A stretch of 64,000 nucleotides of DNA, taken from the NCBI RefSeq assembly GCF_000956525.1, contig NZ_JYIW01000015.1:33313-97312 (forward strand). Reading direction: 5' to 3'. Below, piece by piece: positions 50,645 to 58,804 of the stretch. Below the pieces are notes generated by a model. The model had not been told where the DNA came from. It worked only from the letters and a program-made list of their open reading frames with translations, and searched no databases. Numbering within the stretch: the stretch's first letter is position 1; the number at the start of each line of letters is the position of its first letter. Made by a program: the position numbers and the translations under genes. Origin of the DNA: Microbacterium oxydans (lineage in GTDB: Bacteria; Actinomycetota; Actinomycetes; Actinomycetales; Microbacteriaceae).

Positions 50645-52051
50645 ATGAGTCCGACCGTGATCGGCGACCGCATCCGCGTGCCGCGCACCGCCGCCAGGGT
50701 GGGGGTGGCCCGCCGCGACATCACCCCGCCCATCGGCATCCGTGCGAAGAACTGGGGGCCGGCCGACTGGGAGCGGTCGGAGGGCGCGCATCGCCCGTTC
50801 GAGCTGACCGCGCTCGCCCTGATCGCCGACGACGACCGGTCGCGCGTGCTGCTCGCGGCGGACGGCACGTGGTGGCGTCGCGTCGCCGATGAGCAGGGTG
50901 TGCGCGGCGCGATCCTCGACGGTCTCGGACTCGACCCAGACCAGCTCATGCTCTCGCTGTCGCATACCCATGCCGGTGCCGTGCTGTGCGCTGCGGATGC
51001 GCAGCTGCCCGGCGGTGAACTGATCCCCGGGTACCTGGCGGCGCTCGCCGCAGCCGGCATCGTCGCCGGTCGCGAAGCGCTCGACACCGCGCGGCCGGGC
51101 CTCATCGAGTGGACCGCCGGATGCTGCACGCTCGCAGCCGACCGCGAGCTCGACCTCGACGGGCGAGCGCTCGTCGGATACAACCCCGAGGGCGCGGCTG
51201 ACGACACCGTCACGATCGGGCGGATCAGCGTCGACGGCACCGTGCGCGCGACGCTCGTGAACTACGCGTGCCACCCGACGACGCTCGCCTGGCAGCACCG
51301 GGAGGTGTCGCCGGACTACGTCGGGGCGATGCGCGAGATCGTCGAGGCCTCGACGGGCGCGCCCTGCCTTTTCGTGCAGGGGGCTTCGGGGGAGCTCGCG
51401 CCGCGCGAGCAGTACACCGGCGATGTCTCGGTCGCCGACCGGCACGGGCGCTCGCTCGGGCATGCCGTGCTCACGGCTCTTGAAGCGCTGCCGGCGGTCG
51501 GCGAGGAGCTGGCGCTCGACCGAGTGGTCGAGTCCGGGGCCCCGCTCGCGATCTGGGCAGGTCGGGCCGTCGGGGGCGGGACGGATGCCGCGGCATCCCT
51601 GACCGCCGTCGAGCTGCCGCTGCGCGACCTGCCGACCCTCGACGAGCTCGCCGAGGAGTGGAGGGACATCGATCCCCGATCCCGAGAGGAACGGCTCGGC
51701 CGGGCCCGCAATCTGCGCGACGGCTACATCGACGGGCCGACCGTGCAGCATCCGCTCTGGGCGTGGCGGTTCGGCGATGCCGTGCTCGTCGGGCATCCCG
51801 GCGAGGCGTACTCGCGCCTGCAGACGGCGCTGCGTGCGCGGTTCCCGGAGACGCCGATCGTCGTGATGAACCTCACGAACGGTCCCGGCTTCGTCTACCT
51901 GCCGACCCGCGACGCCTACGACCGCGGTGCCTATCAGGCGTGGCAGACCCCGCTCGCGCCGGGTGCGCTCGAACTGCTCACCCAGCACGCGATCCAGGTG
52001 GTCGCGGCCCTCGTCGATCACGACCCCACCCCGACCAGAGGAGAGACATGA
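50645..52051 (+). CDS. Neutral-ceramidase-fold hydrolase
   Basis: A 468-aa protein with the N-terminal ceramidase pattern: VGVARRDITPPIGIRAKNWG, zinc-site SHTHAG (106-111), NYACHPTT and VQGASGELAPREQY. It lacks a signal peptide and the C-terminal Ig-like domain of secreted ceramidases, and it stands among sugar-acid genes. It more likely opens a lactone or amide of a sugar derivative than a sphingolipid, which is inference. It overlaps the following SDR gene by ATGA, so it is the first enzyme of the plus-strand operon. Confidence 0.8.
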   Translation: MSPTVIGDRIRVPRTAARVGVARRDITPPIGIRAKNWGPADWERSEGAHRPFELTALALIADDDRSRVLLAADGTWWRRVADEQGVRGAILDGLGLDPDQLMLSLSHTHAGAVLCAADAQLPGGELIPGYLAALAAAGIVAGREALDTARPGLIEWTAGCCTLAADRELDLDGRALVGYNPEGAADDTVTIGRISVDGTVRATLVNYACHPTTLAWQHREVSPDYVGAMREIVEASTGAPCLFVQGASGELAPREQYTGDVSVADRHGRSLGHAVLTALEALPAVGEELALDRVVESGAPLAIWAGRAVGGGTDAAASLTAVELPLRDLPTLDELAEEWRDIDPRSREERLGRARNLRDGYIDGPTVQHPLWAWRFGDAVLVGHPGEAYSRLQTALRARFPETPIVVMNLTNGPGFVYLPTRDAYDRGAYQAWQTPLAPGALELLTQHAIQVVAALVDHDPTPTRGET

Positions 52052-52803
52052 CCAACCCCGTCGCCATCGTCACCGGAGGATCCGCCGGCATCGGCTGGGA
52101 GATCGGCCAGCGCCTCGCCGATGACGGGTACACCGTCGTCGCGGCCGACCGCGTGCCCGGCCTCACCGCGGGCGAGAACCCGGCCGGCATCCGCTGGCGC
52201 GAGCTCGACGTCACCGACCACGACGGCGTCGACCGCGTGTTCGGCGAGATCGAGGCCGAGTTCGGGCCGATCGAGGTGCTGGTGAACAACGCCGGCATCC
52301 AGCGGCACCGGGGCATCGAAGACCTCAGTTGGGACGAGTGGGCTGCCGTGGTCGACGTGAACCTGCACGGCGTCTTCTCGGCGCTGCAGGCAGCAGGACG
52401 ACGGATGCTGGCACGCGGCGATGGCCGGATCGTGAACATCTCGTCGATCTCCTCGCGAGGGTCAGCGGGTCGAGCACCCTATGCCACGACGAAGGCTGCG
52501 GTGATCGGCCTCACCTCGACCGCCGGCGCGGAGTGGGCGTCGCGCGGCGTGCGGGTGAACGCGGTGGCGCCGGGCTACGTCGACACCGGCGTCTTCCGGC
52601 AGGGCGTCGAGGCCGGCACGCTGAGCCTCGACACGATCCTGTCGCGCATCCCGGCGAAGCGTCTGGGCGATGCGAGCGAGATCGCGGCGGCGGTGAGCTT
52701 CCTCGTGTCGGATCAGTCGCGGTACATGCACGGGCAGACGCTCTACGTCGACGGCGGCTTCATGGTCGACTACGGCGTGCCGCTCGCGAGGAAGCCCGAA
52801 TGA
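52048..52803 (+). CDS. SDR-family sugar/sugar-acid dehydrogenase
   Basis: A 251-aa classical SDR starting in an ATGA overlap with AGAGGAG upstream. Motifs: TGGSAGIG, NNAGIQRHRG, Ser in ISSISSRGS, YATTKAAVIG and C-terminal DGGFMVDYG. The subgroup resembles gluconate/2-deoxy-gluconate and fuconate-type dehydrogenases. It overlaps the dehydratase gene by ATGA. Plausible reaction: oxidation of a sugar or of a 2-keto-3-deoxy acid in the pathway. Confidence 0.88.
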   Translation: MTNPVAIVTGGSAGIGWEIGQRLADDGYTVVAADRVPGLTAGENPAGIRWRELDVTDHDGVDRVFGEIEAEFGPIEVLVNNAGIQRHRGIEDLSWDEWAAVVDVNLHGVFSALQAAGRRMLARGDGRIVNISSISSRGSAGRAPYATTKAAVIGLTSTAGAEWASRGVRVNAVAPGYVDTGVFRQGVEAGTLSLDTILSRIPAKRLGDASEIAAAVSFLVSDQSRYMHGQTLYVDGGFMVDYGVPLARKPE

Positions 52804-53885
52804 CCGAGATCGCGCGCATCGAGACGGCGACCGTGCAGCTGCCGCTCCCGGCGCCGCTGCGCCTCGGCGCGATGACCGTGACGCGCCGCGAGTACACCGC
52901 GGTACGGGTGACGGATGCCGACGGCGTCTCGGGCATCACCTACTGTCTGTCGCGCGAGGCGCCGATGGCCGAGATCGTCGAGCGTCTCGTCGCCGGCCAC
53001 GCGATCGGCGCGGATGTCGACGACCCCGCGTCGACGTGGGAGCGGATGCTCCGCGGCAGCGCGATCGTCGGCCGCGTCGGCCTGGTGCGGCGTGCGATCG
53101 GGCTCGTCGACATCGCCCTGTGGGATGTCGCCGCCCGCCGCGCCGGTGTGCCGCTGTGGCGGATGCTGGGCACCGGCGATGCGCCGCGGGATGCGATGCT
53201 CGTCGCCGCGTATCCTTCTGCGCCCCGCTCACCGAGGGAGGTCGCAGACGAGGTGCTGGGTCAGGCGACCGGCTGGTCGCAGGTGAAGATCTCACGCATG
53301 CCCGAACCGGCATATATGCGTGAGCTGCTCGGGCTGCTCCGCGATGAGCTGCCTGCCGAGACCGGACTGGTGGTCGACGTCGGCTTCGGCTGGCGCGACG
53401 CGGAGGAGGCGCTGGCCGAGATCGCGCAGTGGGGTGACCCGCGGCTCGCATGGTTGGAGGATCCGTTGCTCCCGGAGGATGCGGAGGGATGCGCACGCAT
53501 CCGTCGAGAGAGCGGGCTGCGGGTGTCCGTCGGCGACGAGGTGACCGACCCAGCGGTGCTGCAGGCCCTCGTCGAGCACGAAGCGGTCGACGTGCTCCGC
53601 CTCGATGTCGTGGCGATCGGCGGGGTGACGCCGGCGCGCGAAGTGATCGCGTGGGCATCCGAGCGGTGCGTGCCGGTCTCGGGTCACGTGTATCCCGAGG
53701 TCACGGCGCACCTCGGCATCGGCGTCGAGACGTTCGCCCGAGGCGCGAACCCGTACGATCCGGCGCCCTCGTTCATCGTCGGCGGTCCGTCGTTCGAGGG
53801 GCTGGTTCGCCCGACGGATGCCGTCGGTCTCGGGTTCACGCTCGACCCGGCGGTCTTCGCGTTCGACACGGTCGAGAGGGGCTGA
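52800..53885 (+). CDS. Enolase-superfamily sugar-acid dehydratase (mandelate racemase type)
   Basis: A 361-aa protein overlapping the SDR gene by ATGA. Magnesium ligands Asp193 (VVDVGFGW), Glu220 (WLEDP) and Glu247 (VGDEV) are present. Lys163 (QVKIS) and a His-Asp dyad of His296 (SGHVYPE) and Asp269 complete the mandelate-racemase-subgroup active site. Acid-sugar dehydratases of this group remove water from a sugar acid to give a 2-keto-3-deoxy acid. Together with the lactonase, SDRs and FAH-family hydrolase nearby this fits a non-phosphorylative route. The exact sugar is not determined. Confidence 0.9.
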   Translation: MTEIARIETATVQLPLPAPLRLGAMTVTRREYTAVRVTDADGVSGITYCLSREAPMAEIVERLVAGHAIGADVDDPASTWERMLRGSAIVGRVGLVRRAIGLVDIALWDVAARRAGVPLWRMLGTGDAPRDAMLVAAYPSAPRSPREVADEVLGQATGWSQVKISRMPEPAYMRELLGLLRDELPAETGLVVDVGFGWRDAEEALAEIAQWGDPRLAWLEDPLLPEDAEGCARIRRESGLRVSVGDEVTDPAVLQALVEHEAVDVLRLDVVAIGGVTPAREVIAWASERCVPVSGHVYPEVTAHLGIGVETFARGANPYDPAPSFIVGGPSFEGLVRPTDAVGLGFTLDPAVFAFDTVERG

Positions 53886-53886
53886 G

Positions 53887-54681
53887 ATGGCCGATTCCGC
53901 GCGCAGTGCCGTGGTGACCGGCAGCGGCAAGGGCATCGGGCGGGCGGTCGCCGAGCGGCTCACCGCCGACGGCTGGATCGTCGTCGGCCTCGAGCGCTCT
54001 CCCGGCTCGGGCACGGTCGACGACGGGATCGTCGCCGAGGTCGTGCTGGGCGATGCATCCGATCGGGCCGTGCACGAGCGCGCGGCCACGGCTGCCAGGG
54101 CTCGCGCGCCGCTCGCCGGGTGGGTGAACAACGCCGGCATCACGAAGCGCACGCCGCTGCATGAGCTCGACGAGACCACGGTGCGCGAGATCCTCGACAT
54201 CAACGGGTTCGGCTACCTCTGGGGATGCTCCGCCGCCGTCTCGGCGTTCATCGACCAGGGCGTCGCGGGCGCGATCGTGAACATCGGCTCGATCCACGGC
54301 CGCTCGAGCTTCGTCGACCACGCTGCCTACGAGTTCACGAAGGGCGGCATCGACGCGCTCACCCGCAGCGTGGCCGTGAGCTACGGCGGACTCGGCATCC
54401 GTGCCAACACCGTGGCGCCCGGCGGCGTGCGCACCCCGCACCTCGACGCGCAGATCGCCGCCGCCGCCGACCCCGCGGCCGAGGAGCGCGCGCTCACCGA
54501 GGGGCCGCCGATGGGACGCATCGCCCGCGCCGAGGAGGTCGCCGCGCTCACGGCGTTCCTGCTGTCCGACGCCGCGCCGTACGTGTCGGGGCAGTCCATC
54601 GCGGTCGACGGCGCGTGGACCGCATCCTTCGGCCGCATCGCGACCGACCCTGCGCTGCGGGCACGGTTCGGGCGTGGGTGA
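53887..54681 (+). CDS. SDR-family dehydrogenase
   Basis: A 264-aa SDR starting one base after the dehydratase stop. It has TGSGKGIG, NNAGITKR, Ser in NIGSIHGRS and YEFTKGGIDA, plus C-terminal VDGAWTAS. In non-phosphorylative pathways an SDR oxidises the 2-keto-3-deoxy acid to a diketo acid, which the FAH-family enzyme then cuts. This gene or 52048-52803 could do that step. A nested palindrome follows the stop. Confidence 0.87.
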   Translation: MADSARSAVVTGSGKGIGRAVAERLTADGWIVVGLERSPGSGTVDDGIVAEVVLGDASDRAVHERAATAARARAPLAGWVNNAGITKRTPLHELDETTVREILDINGFGYLWGCSAAVSAFIDQGVAGAIVNIGSIHGRSSFVDHAAYEFTKGGIDALTRSVAVSYGGLGIRANTVAPGGVRTPHLDAQIAAAADPAAEERALTEGPPMGRIARAEEVAALTAFLLSDAAPYVSGQSIAVDGAWTASFGRIATDPALRARFGRG

Positions 54682-54688
54682 GCGGGCG

Positions 54689-54761
54689 TCGGGAGGAGAA
54701 CTCTCTCTCGGGAGGAGCCTTCGTCGGCAATGCTCCTCCCGACAGGGAGTTCTCCTCCCGA
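54689..54761. repeat. Nested palindromic repeat (family D) between convergent genes
   Basis: TCGGGAGGAGAACTC (54689-54703) pairs perfectly with GAGTTCTCCTCCCGA (54747-54761). Inside, TCGGGAGGAGC (54708-54718) pairs perfectly with GCTCCTCCCGA (54732-54742). It occupies the gap between the SDR stop (54681) and the NTF2-like stop (54765) and can act as a two-way terminator. Confidence 0.8.
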
Positions 54762-54764
54762 GGC

Positions 54765-55109
54765 TCAGGCCTTGAGCATCGAGGCCCGCGCGATCAACCC
54801 GTCGACGACGTCGAAGGTCGCGATGGTCTCGGTCGCGACGCCGGCGTTGATGACGCGCTCCTGCGCGACGACCCAGCGGATGCCGAACAGCACGGTCGCG
54901 TCGATCACGCACGAGAGTTCCGGGTTCCGCAGCCGCGGCGCGTAGAACGCCCTGATCGCCGTCGAGCCGACGAGCGGGTCGGGCGCGACGCCCGTGATCA
55001 CGGCATCCGCCGCGTAGGTCGCGACGAAGGCATCGAGGTCATGCGCGTTGAACGCGTCGAGCTGCGCCTGCACGGTGTCGAGGGCGGAGCGGTCGGTGCG
55101 GTCAGTCAA
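54765..55109 (-). CDS. NTF2-like (SnoaL-type) protein
   Basis: A 114-aa protein with the cone-shaped alpha+beta NTF2 pattern (VQAQLDAFNAHDLDAFVATY then ADAVITGV and FYAPRLRN). Such proteins act as small isomerases, dehydratases or binding proteins. The start overlaps the SDR end by 8 bp (55102-55109), so they are translationally coupled. A minor role in handling a reactive intermediate is possible. Confidence 0.83.
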   Translation of the reverse strand: MTDRTDRSALDTVQAQLDAFNAHDLDAFVATYAADAVITGVAPDPLVGSTAIRAFYAPRLRNPELSCVIDATVLFGIRWVVAQERVINAGVATETIATFDVVDGLIARASMLKA

Positions 55110-55851
55110 TGCGAACGCCTCCGTTCACGTCGTAGGTCGCGCCCGTGATGAAGCCGGCGCGGGGCGAGGCGAGCGAGGCGATGATCCAGGCGACGTCGGC
55201 CGGCTGTCCGAACGCGCCGAGCGGGATGCCGGCCTCGAGCTTCTCGCGTCTCTCGCCCTGCAGCTGGTCGGTGATCGCGCTCGTGACCGGACCGGGCGTC
55301 ACGGCGTTGACGCGGATGCCCTCGTTCGCGAGGTGCCTGGCGAAGCTGCGCGTGATGGCGAGCAGTGCGCCCTTGCTGGCCGCATAGTGGATGCCGGTCT
55401 GCAGCGCGCCGACCTGTCCGGCGATCGAGGCGATGTTGACGACCGAGCGGTCGCCCGCCGCGGCACGCAGCAGCGGCAGCGCGGCGCGGGTCAGGAAGAA
55501 CGTGCCGCGTGCGTTGGTCTCGAGCACGAAGTCCCACTCGTCGATGTCGATGTCCTCATACGGCGTGTACGGGCAGACACCGCCGTTGTTGACGAGCACG
55601 TGCAGCTCGCCCCACGTCGAGGTCAGCTCGTCGATGAGCGCTGCGATCGAGTCGGGTTCGCGCAGGTCGAGTCGCGAGACGTGTACCTCGGCGGCGCCGG
55701 CTGCCCGGCACTCCTCCGCGACCCGGGCTGCTTCGGCCTCGCGCCCGGTGTAGGTGAGCCAGAGCGCGGTTCCCTCGCTGGCGAGTTCGAGTGCGGCGGC
55801 GGTTCCGATCCCGGAACTGGCCCCTGTGATGAGCGCGCGGCGAACAGTCAT
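55102..55851 (-). CDS. SDR-family oxidoreductase
   Basis: A 249-aa SDR with TGASSGIG, NNGGVCPYT (NNAG changed to NNGG), Ser in IASIAGQ and YAASKGALLA. The ending DVNGGVRID is typical of FabG-like sugar dehydrogenases. It is divergent from the hydroxyacid dehydrogenase over 45 bp that hold three TGCTAT half sites, so it belongs to the same regulon. The substrate is probably a sugar, lactone precursor or keto acid. Confidence 0.87.
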   Translation of the reverse strand: MTVRRALITGASSGIGTAAALELASEGTALWLTYTGREAEAARVAEECRAAGAAEVHVSRLDLREPDSIAALIDELTSTWGELHVLVNNGGVCPYTPYEDIDIDEWDFVLETNARGTFFLTRAALPLLRAAAGDRSVVNIASIAGQVGALQTGIHYAASKGALLAITRSFARHLANEGIRVNAVTPGPVTSAITDQLQGERREKLEAGIPLGAFGQPADVAWIIASLASPRAGFITGATYDVNGGVRID

Positions 55852-55856
55852 GGCTC

Positions 55857-55890
55857 GATGCTATACCCATCTGCTATTTGCTATAGCATC
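55857..55890. promoter_or_regulatory. GntR operator, copy 2 (compound site)
   Basis: TGCTAT occurs at 55859, 55872 and 55879. TGCTATAGCA (55879-55888) is a perfect palindrome, and GATGCTATA (55857-55865) with TATAGCATC (55882-55890) is a larger inverted repeat. The site fills the 45-bp gap between divergent starts at 55851 and 55897, so one bound repressor would silence both. Confidence 0.75.
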
Positions 55891-55896
55891 TCTCCC

Positions 55897-56871
55897 ATGA
55901 CTCAGCCTCTCATCCTCGTCAGCGACTGCGACCTGCCGGGAACCGTCATCGAAGACACCCTGCGGCAGGCAGGACTCCGCGCCGAGCGCTCGGCATCCGG
56001 AGCCATCGACGACCTCGCAGCCCTCGGTGCGGATGCCGAGGGACTCGTCGTCCAGTGGGCGCAGATCACGGGCGAGGTGATGGATCGGATGCCGAAGCTC
56101 CGCATCATCAGCCGCGTCGGCATCGGCTACGACATGATCGACGTCGAAGCGGCGGCCGCCCGCGGCATCGCCGTGGCGAACACCCCGAGCTACTGCATCG
56201 AAGAGGTCGCAGCGCACACGATCGCGATGATCATGACCCAGGCCCGCGGCCTCCCCGCCTACGACCGCGCGGTGCGCGCCGGCACCTGGAAAGCGGTCGA
56301 CGCTCAACCGCTCGCCGTGCGCCCATCGACCACCACCGTGTCGGTGCTCGGCTTCGGACGCATCGGCTCGATCGTCGCCCGCGGATGCCGGGCGCTCGGG
56401 TTCCGCGTGCTCGTCGCCGACCCGTACGCCTCGGCCGAGGCGGTGCGCGGGGCCGGATGCGAGCTCGTCGAGATTCCGGATGCCGTGGCCGGCGCCGACA
56501 TCCTCACGCTCCACGTGCCGCTGACCGATGCGACCCGCCACCTGATCGATGCAGCCGCGCTCGCGACCATGCGGCAGGGCGCCGTCGTCGTGAACACCTG
56601 CAGGGGGCCGCTCATCGACGAGGACGCGCTCGCCGCCTCGCTGCGCGCCGGGCACCTGGGCGCTGCCGCCCTCGATGTCTTCGCGGGCGAGCCCCTCGCC
56701 GCCGATTCGCCGCTGCGCGATCTCGACCAGGTGCTGCTCACCCCGCACGCGGCCTGGTACTCGCCCGAAGCCCTCGCCGATCTGCCGGTGCACGCGGCCG
56801 AGAACGTCATCCGATTCCTGGCCGGCGAGTCCGTGCCGATCGTCAACCCGACCTTCGCCGACGCGCGCTGA
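55897..56871 (+). CDS. D-isomer-specific 2-hydroxyacid dehydrogenase
   Basis: A 324-aa NAD-dependent dehydrogenase starting at the ATG at 55897. Rossmann loop LGFGRIGS, catalytic Arg in VNTCRGPL, Glu in FAGEPLA and His in LTPHAAWYS are all present. It resembles the phosphoglycerate dehydrogenase/CtBP-like branch. It probably reduces a 2-keto acid product (for example glyoxylate, pyruvate-like or a longer acid) released by the FAH-family enzyme encoded 6 bp downstream. Confidence 0.9.
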   Translation: MTQPLILVSDCDLPGTVIEDTLRQAGLRAERSASGAIDDLAALGADAEGLVVQWAQITGEVMDRMPKLRIISRVGIGYDMIDVEAAAARGIAVANTPSYCIEEVAAHTIAMIMTQARGLPAYDRAVRAGTWKAVDAQPLAVRPSTTTVSVLGFGRIGSIVARGCRALGFRVLVADPYASAEAVRGAGCELVEIPDAVAGADILTLHVPLTDATRHLIDAAALATMRQGAVVVNTCRGPLIDEDALAASLRAGHLGAAALDVFAGEPLAADSPLRDLDQVLLTPHAAWYSPEALADLPVHAAENVIRFLAGESVPIVNPTFADAR

Positions 56872-56877
56872 CCCGCC

Positions 56878-57732
56878 ATGGAACTCCTGCGACTCGGCCC
56901 GATCGGCCACGAGCGTCCGTACGTCCACGACGACGGCACCGTCTTCGACCTCACCACCCTGACCTCCGACATCGATGGCGCGTTCCTCGCCGCTGATGGC
57001 ATCGCCCGCGTTCGGCAGGCGCTGCGGCGCGGCGAACTCGATGCGGCCGAGGTCGATGGCCTGCGAATCGGCGCCCCCATCGCGCGCCCGACCGCCGTGA
57101 TCTGCATCGGACAGAACTACGCGGCCCACGCCGCCGAATCGGGGGCGGAGCCGCCGGAGCATCCGGTCGTCTTCTTCAAGCATCCGAACACGATCGTCGG
57201 CCCCGACGACGTCGTGCTGCTTCCGCCCGGTGCCGAGAAGGTCGACTGGGAGGTCGAACTCGCGATCGTGATCGGCGCGACCGCGCGATACCTCTCGTCG
57301 CCGGATGCCGCGCGCGAGGTCATCGCCGGCTACACGATCTCGAACGACGTCTCCGAGCGCGCGTACCAGCTCGAGGTGTCCGGCGGGCAGTGGTCGAAGG
57401 GCAAGTGCTCCGAGACGTTCAACCCGCTCGGTCCGGCGCTCGTGCCAGCCGACGAGGTCGATCCGAAGGCGCTGCGACTCCGGTCGTTCGTGAACGGCGA
57501 GCCGCGCCAGGACTCCTCGACGGCCGACATGATCTTCCCGGTGCTGCAGATCGTGCACGAGCTCAGCCAGTACCTGGTGCTCGAACCGGGCGACGTGATC
57601 AACACGGGCACCCCGCAGGGCGTCGCACTGTCAGGGCGCTTCCCGTACCTGCAGCACGGCGATGTGATGGAGATCGAGATCGAGGGACTCGGGCGTCAGC
57701 GCCAGCGCACGGAACGCGTGCACCTGGCCTGA
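56878..57732 (+). CDS. Fumarylacetoacetate hydrolase-family protein (diketo-acid hydrolase)
   Basis: A 284-aa protein with the full FAH core: ICIGQNYAAHAAESG, FFKHPNTIVGP, the metal ligands in VDWEVELAIVIG and ISNDVSERAYQ, and GDVINTGTPQGVALS. The closest functional group by eye is the 2,4-diketo-3-deoxy-acid hydrolases of L-fucose and L-rhamnose degradation; ureidoglycolate lyase-like members are similar. It would cut a diketo acid to pyruvate plus a short acid. It is co-transcribed with the hydroxyacid dehydrogenase. Confidence 0.9.
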   Translation: MELLRLGPIGHERPYVHDDGTVFDLTTLTSDIDGAFLAADGIARVRQALRRGELDAAEVDGLRIGAPIARPTAVICIGQNYAAHAAESGAEPPEHPVVFFKHPNTIVGPDDVVLLPPGAEKVDWEVELAIVIGATARYLSSPDAAREVIAGYTISNDVSERAYQLEVSGGQWSKGKCSETFNPLGPALVPADEVDPKALRLRSFVNGEPRQDSSTADMIFPVLQIVHELSQYLVLEPGDVINTGTPQGVALSGRFPYLQHGDVMEIEIEGLGRQRQRTERVHLA

Positions 57733-57751
57733 TCCGCTGCGGCGGGTGCTC

Positions 57752-57909
57752 TGTGCGTGCAGGCGTGCTGGGCAGGCAGGCAGGCGTGCTGCGCAGGTGT
57801 CGCAGATGGCCGCCTCGTGCGTCCGGATGCGGCCCTTCGCGCCCCCTCCTTCTGGGCGGGTGTCGCAGTTGGCCGCTTCGCGCGCCAGGATGCGGCCATT
57901 CGCGACACC
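57752..57909. repeat. Palindromic repeats (family B) between convergent genes
   Basis: Two hairpin units start GGTGTCGCAGATGGCCGC (57796) and GGTGTCGCAGTTGGCCGC (57859). The second closes with GCGGCC (57892-57897) and GCGACACC (57902-57909). Two GCAGGCGTGCTG direct repeats precede them. The 223-bp gap 57733-57955 is almost entirely this material. The same family recurs at 63843-63957. Confidence 0.8.
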
Positions 57910-57955
57910 TACTGCAGCACGCGACCCCAACAAAGAGTCCAGCCCGTGAAGCCCC

Positions 57956-58804
57956 TCAGCCTGCGAAGGGCAGCACGGGGATGCCGCGGGCGCCGGGCCG
58001 TACCGCGTACAGCGAGCCGGCGTCGGTGCCGTGATCGGCTGCCAGTCCTTGCGCCGAGGTCGTGATGTAGAGCGTGCCGAGGTCGTCATCGCCGAACGTG
58101 CAGGCGCTCACCTGCGGCACCGGCAGCTCGATCGTCGCGATCAGCTCGCCGGCCGCGTCGTACCCGTGCACGGCGCTGCCACCCCAGAGCGCGACCCACA
58201 CGCTGCCGTCCGCGGCGACCGTGAGGCCGTCGGGCGAGCCCTGGTCCTCGGGGATCCGCACGAACACGCGGCGACCCCCGAGCTCACCGCGATGGGTGTC
58301 GAACACGTCGATGCGATGCGCTGCGGTGTCGACGTAGTACGCCCGTCGTCCGTCGTGCGAGAAGCCGATCCCGTTCGAGATGGTGGTCTTCGGCAGCACC
58401 GTTGTCACGGCGAGCTCGGCGTCGAGGCGCAGCAGCACCCCGGCATCCGCTTCCGCTTCGTATCCCATCGAACCGGCGAGCAGTCGCCCGACCGGGTCGC
58501 AGCATCCGTCGTTCATCCGCACCGTCGGGTCGTCGAGCAGCGCCGTGACGGCGCGGAACTCCGCGTTCGGATCGTCGGCGAGGTACAGGGTGCGCGCCCC
58601 GGCTGCGACGATCCCGCCGTTCCGCCGCGGTCGCGCGAACGCGAGGTATTCGTCGTCGATGTGCTGTCGTGCGACGCCGTCGGCGCGCAGCGTGAGCAGG
58701 TCGCCCGCGTTCCCGTCGACCCAGCGCAGTCCGCCCCATGCCGTCGACCACACCGGGGCCTCGGCGTGGTGCGCGACGGGGCCGGTGACGTTCTCGGGCG
58801 TCAT
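57956..58804 (-). CDS. SMP-30/gluconolactonase-family lactonase
   Basis: A 282-aa six-bladed beta-propeller enzyme. Metal-site residues are visible in HHAEAPVW (Glu), MNDGCCDP (Asn), ISNGIGFS (Asn) and GSPDGLTV (Asp). It hydrolyses sugar lactones to sugar acids in the cytoplasm. Convergent with the FAH gene, and it overlaps the upstream unknown gene by ATGA. It supplies the lactonase step between a sugar dehydrogenase and the acid-sugar dehydratase of this locus. Confidence 0.92.
   Translation of the reverse strand: MTPENVTGPVAHHAEAPVWSTAWGGLRWVDGNAGDLLTLRADGVARQHIDDEYLAFARPRRNGGIVAAGARTLYLADDPNAEFRAVTALLDDPTVRMNDGCCDPVGRLLAGSMGYEAEADAGVLLRLDAELAVTTVLPKTTISNGIGFSHDGRRAYYVDTAAHRIDVFDTHRGELGGRRVFVRIPEDQGSPDGLTVAADGSVWVALWGGSAVHGYDAAGELIATIELPVPQVSACTFGDDDLGTLYITTSAQGLAADHGTDAGSLYAVRPGARGIPVLPFAG

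Noticed and set aside
50645..52051. Secreted ceramidase acting on sphingolipids
   Set aside because: No signal peptide, no C-terminal Ig-like domain, and it is coupled to sugar-acid genes, so a lipid substrate is unlikely.
57752..57909. CRISPR or phage attachment site
   Set aside because: Arms pair as hairpins, inner loops vary, no cas or integrase genes, and the same family occurs upstream of purL.
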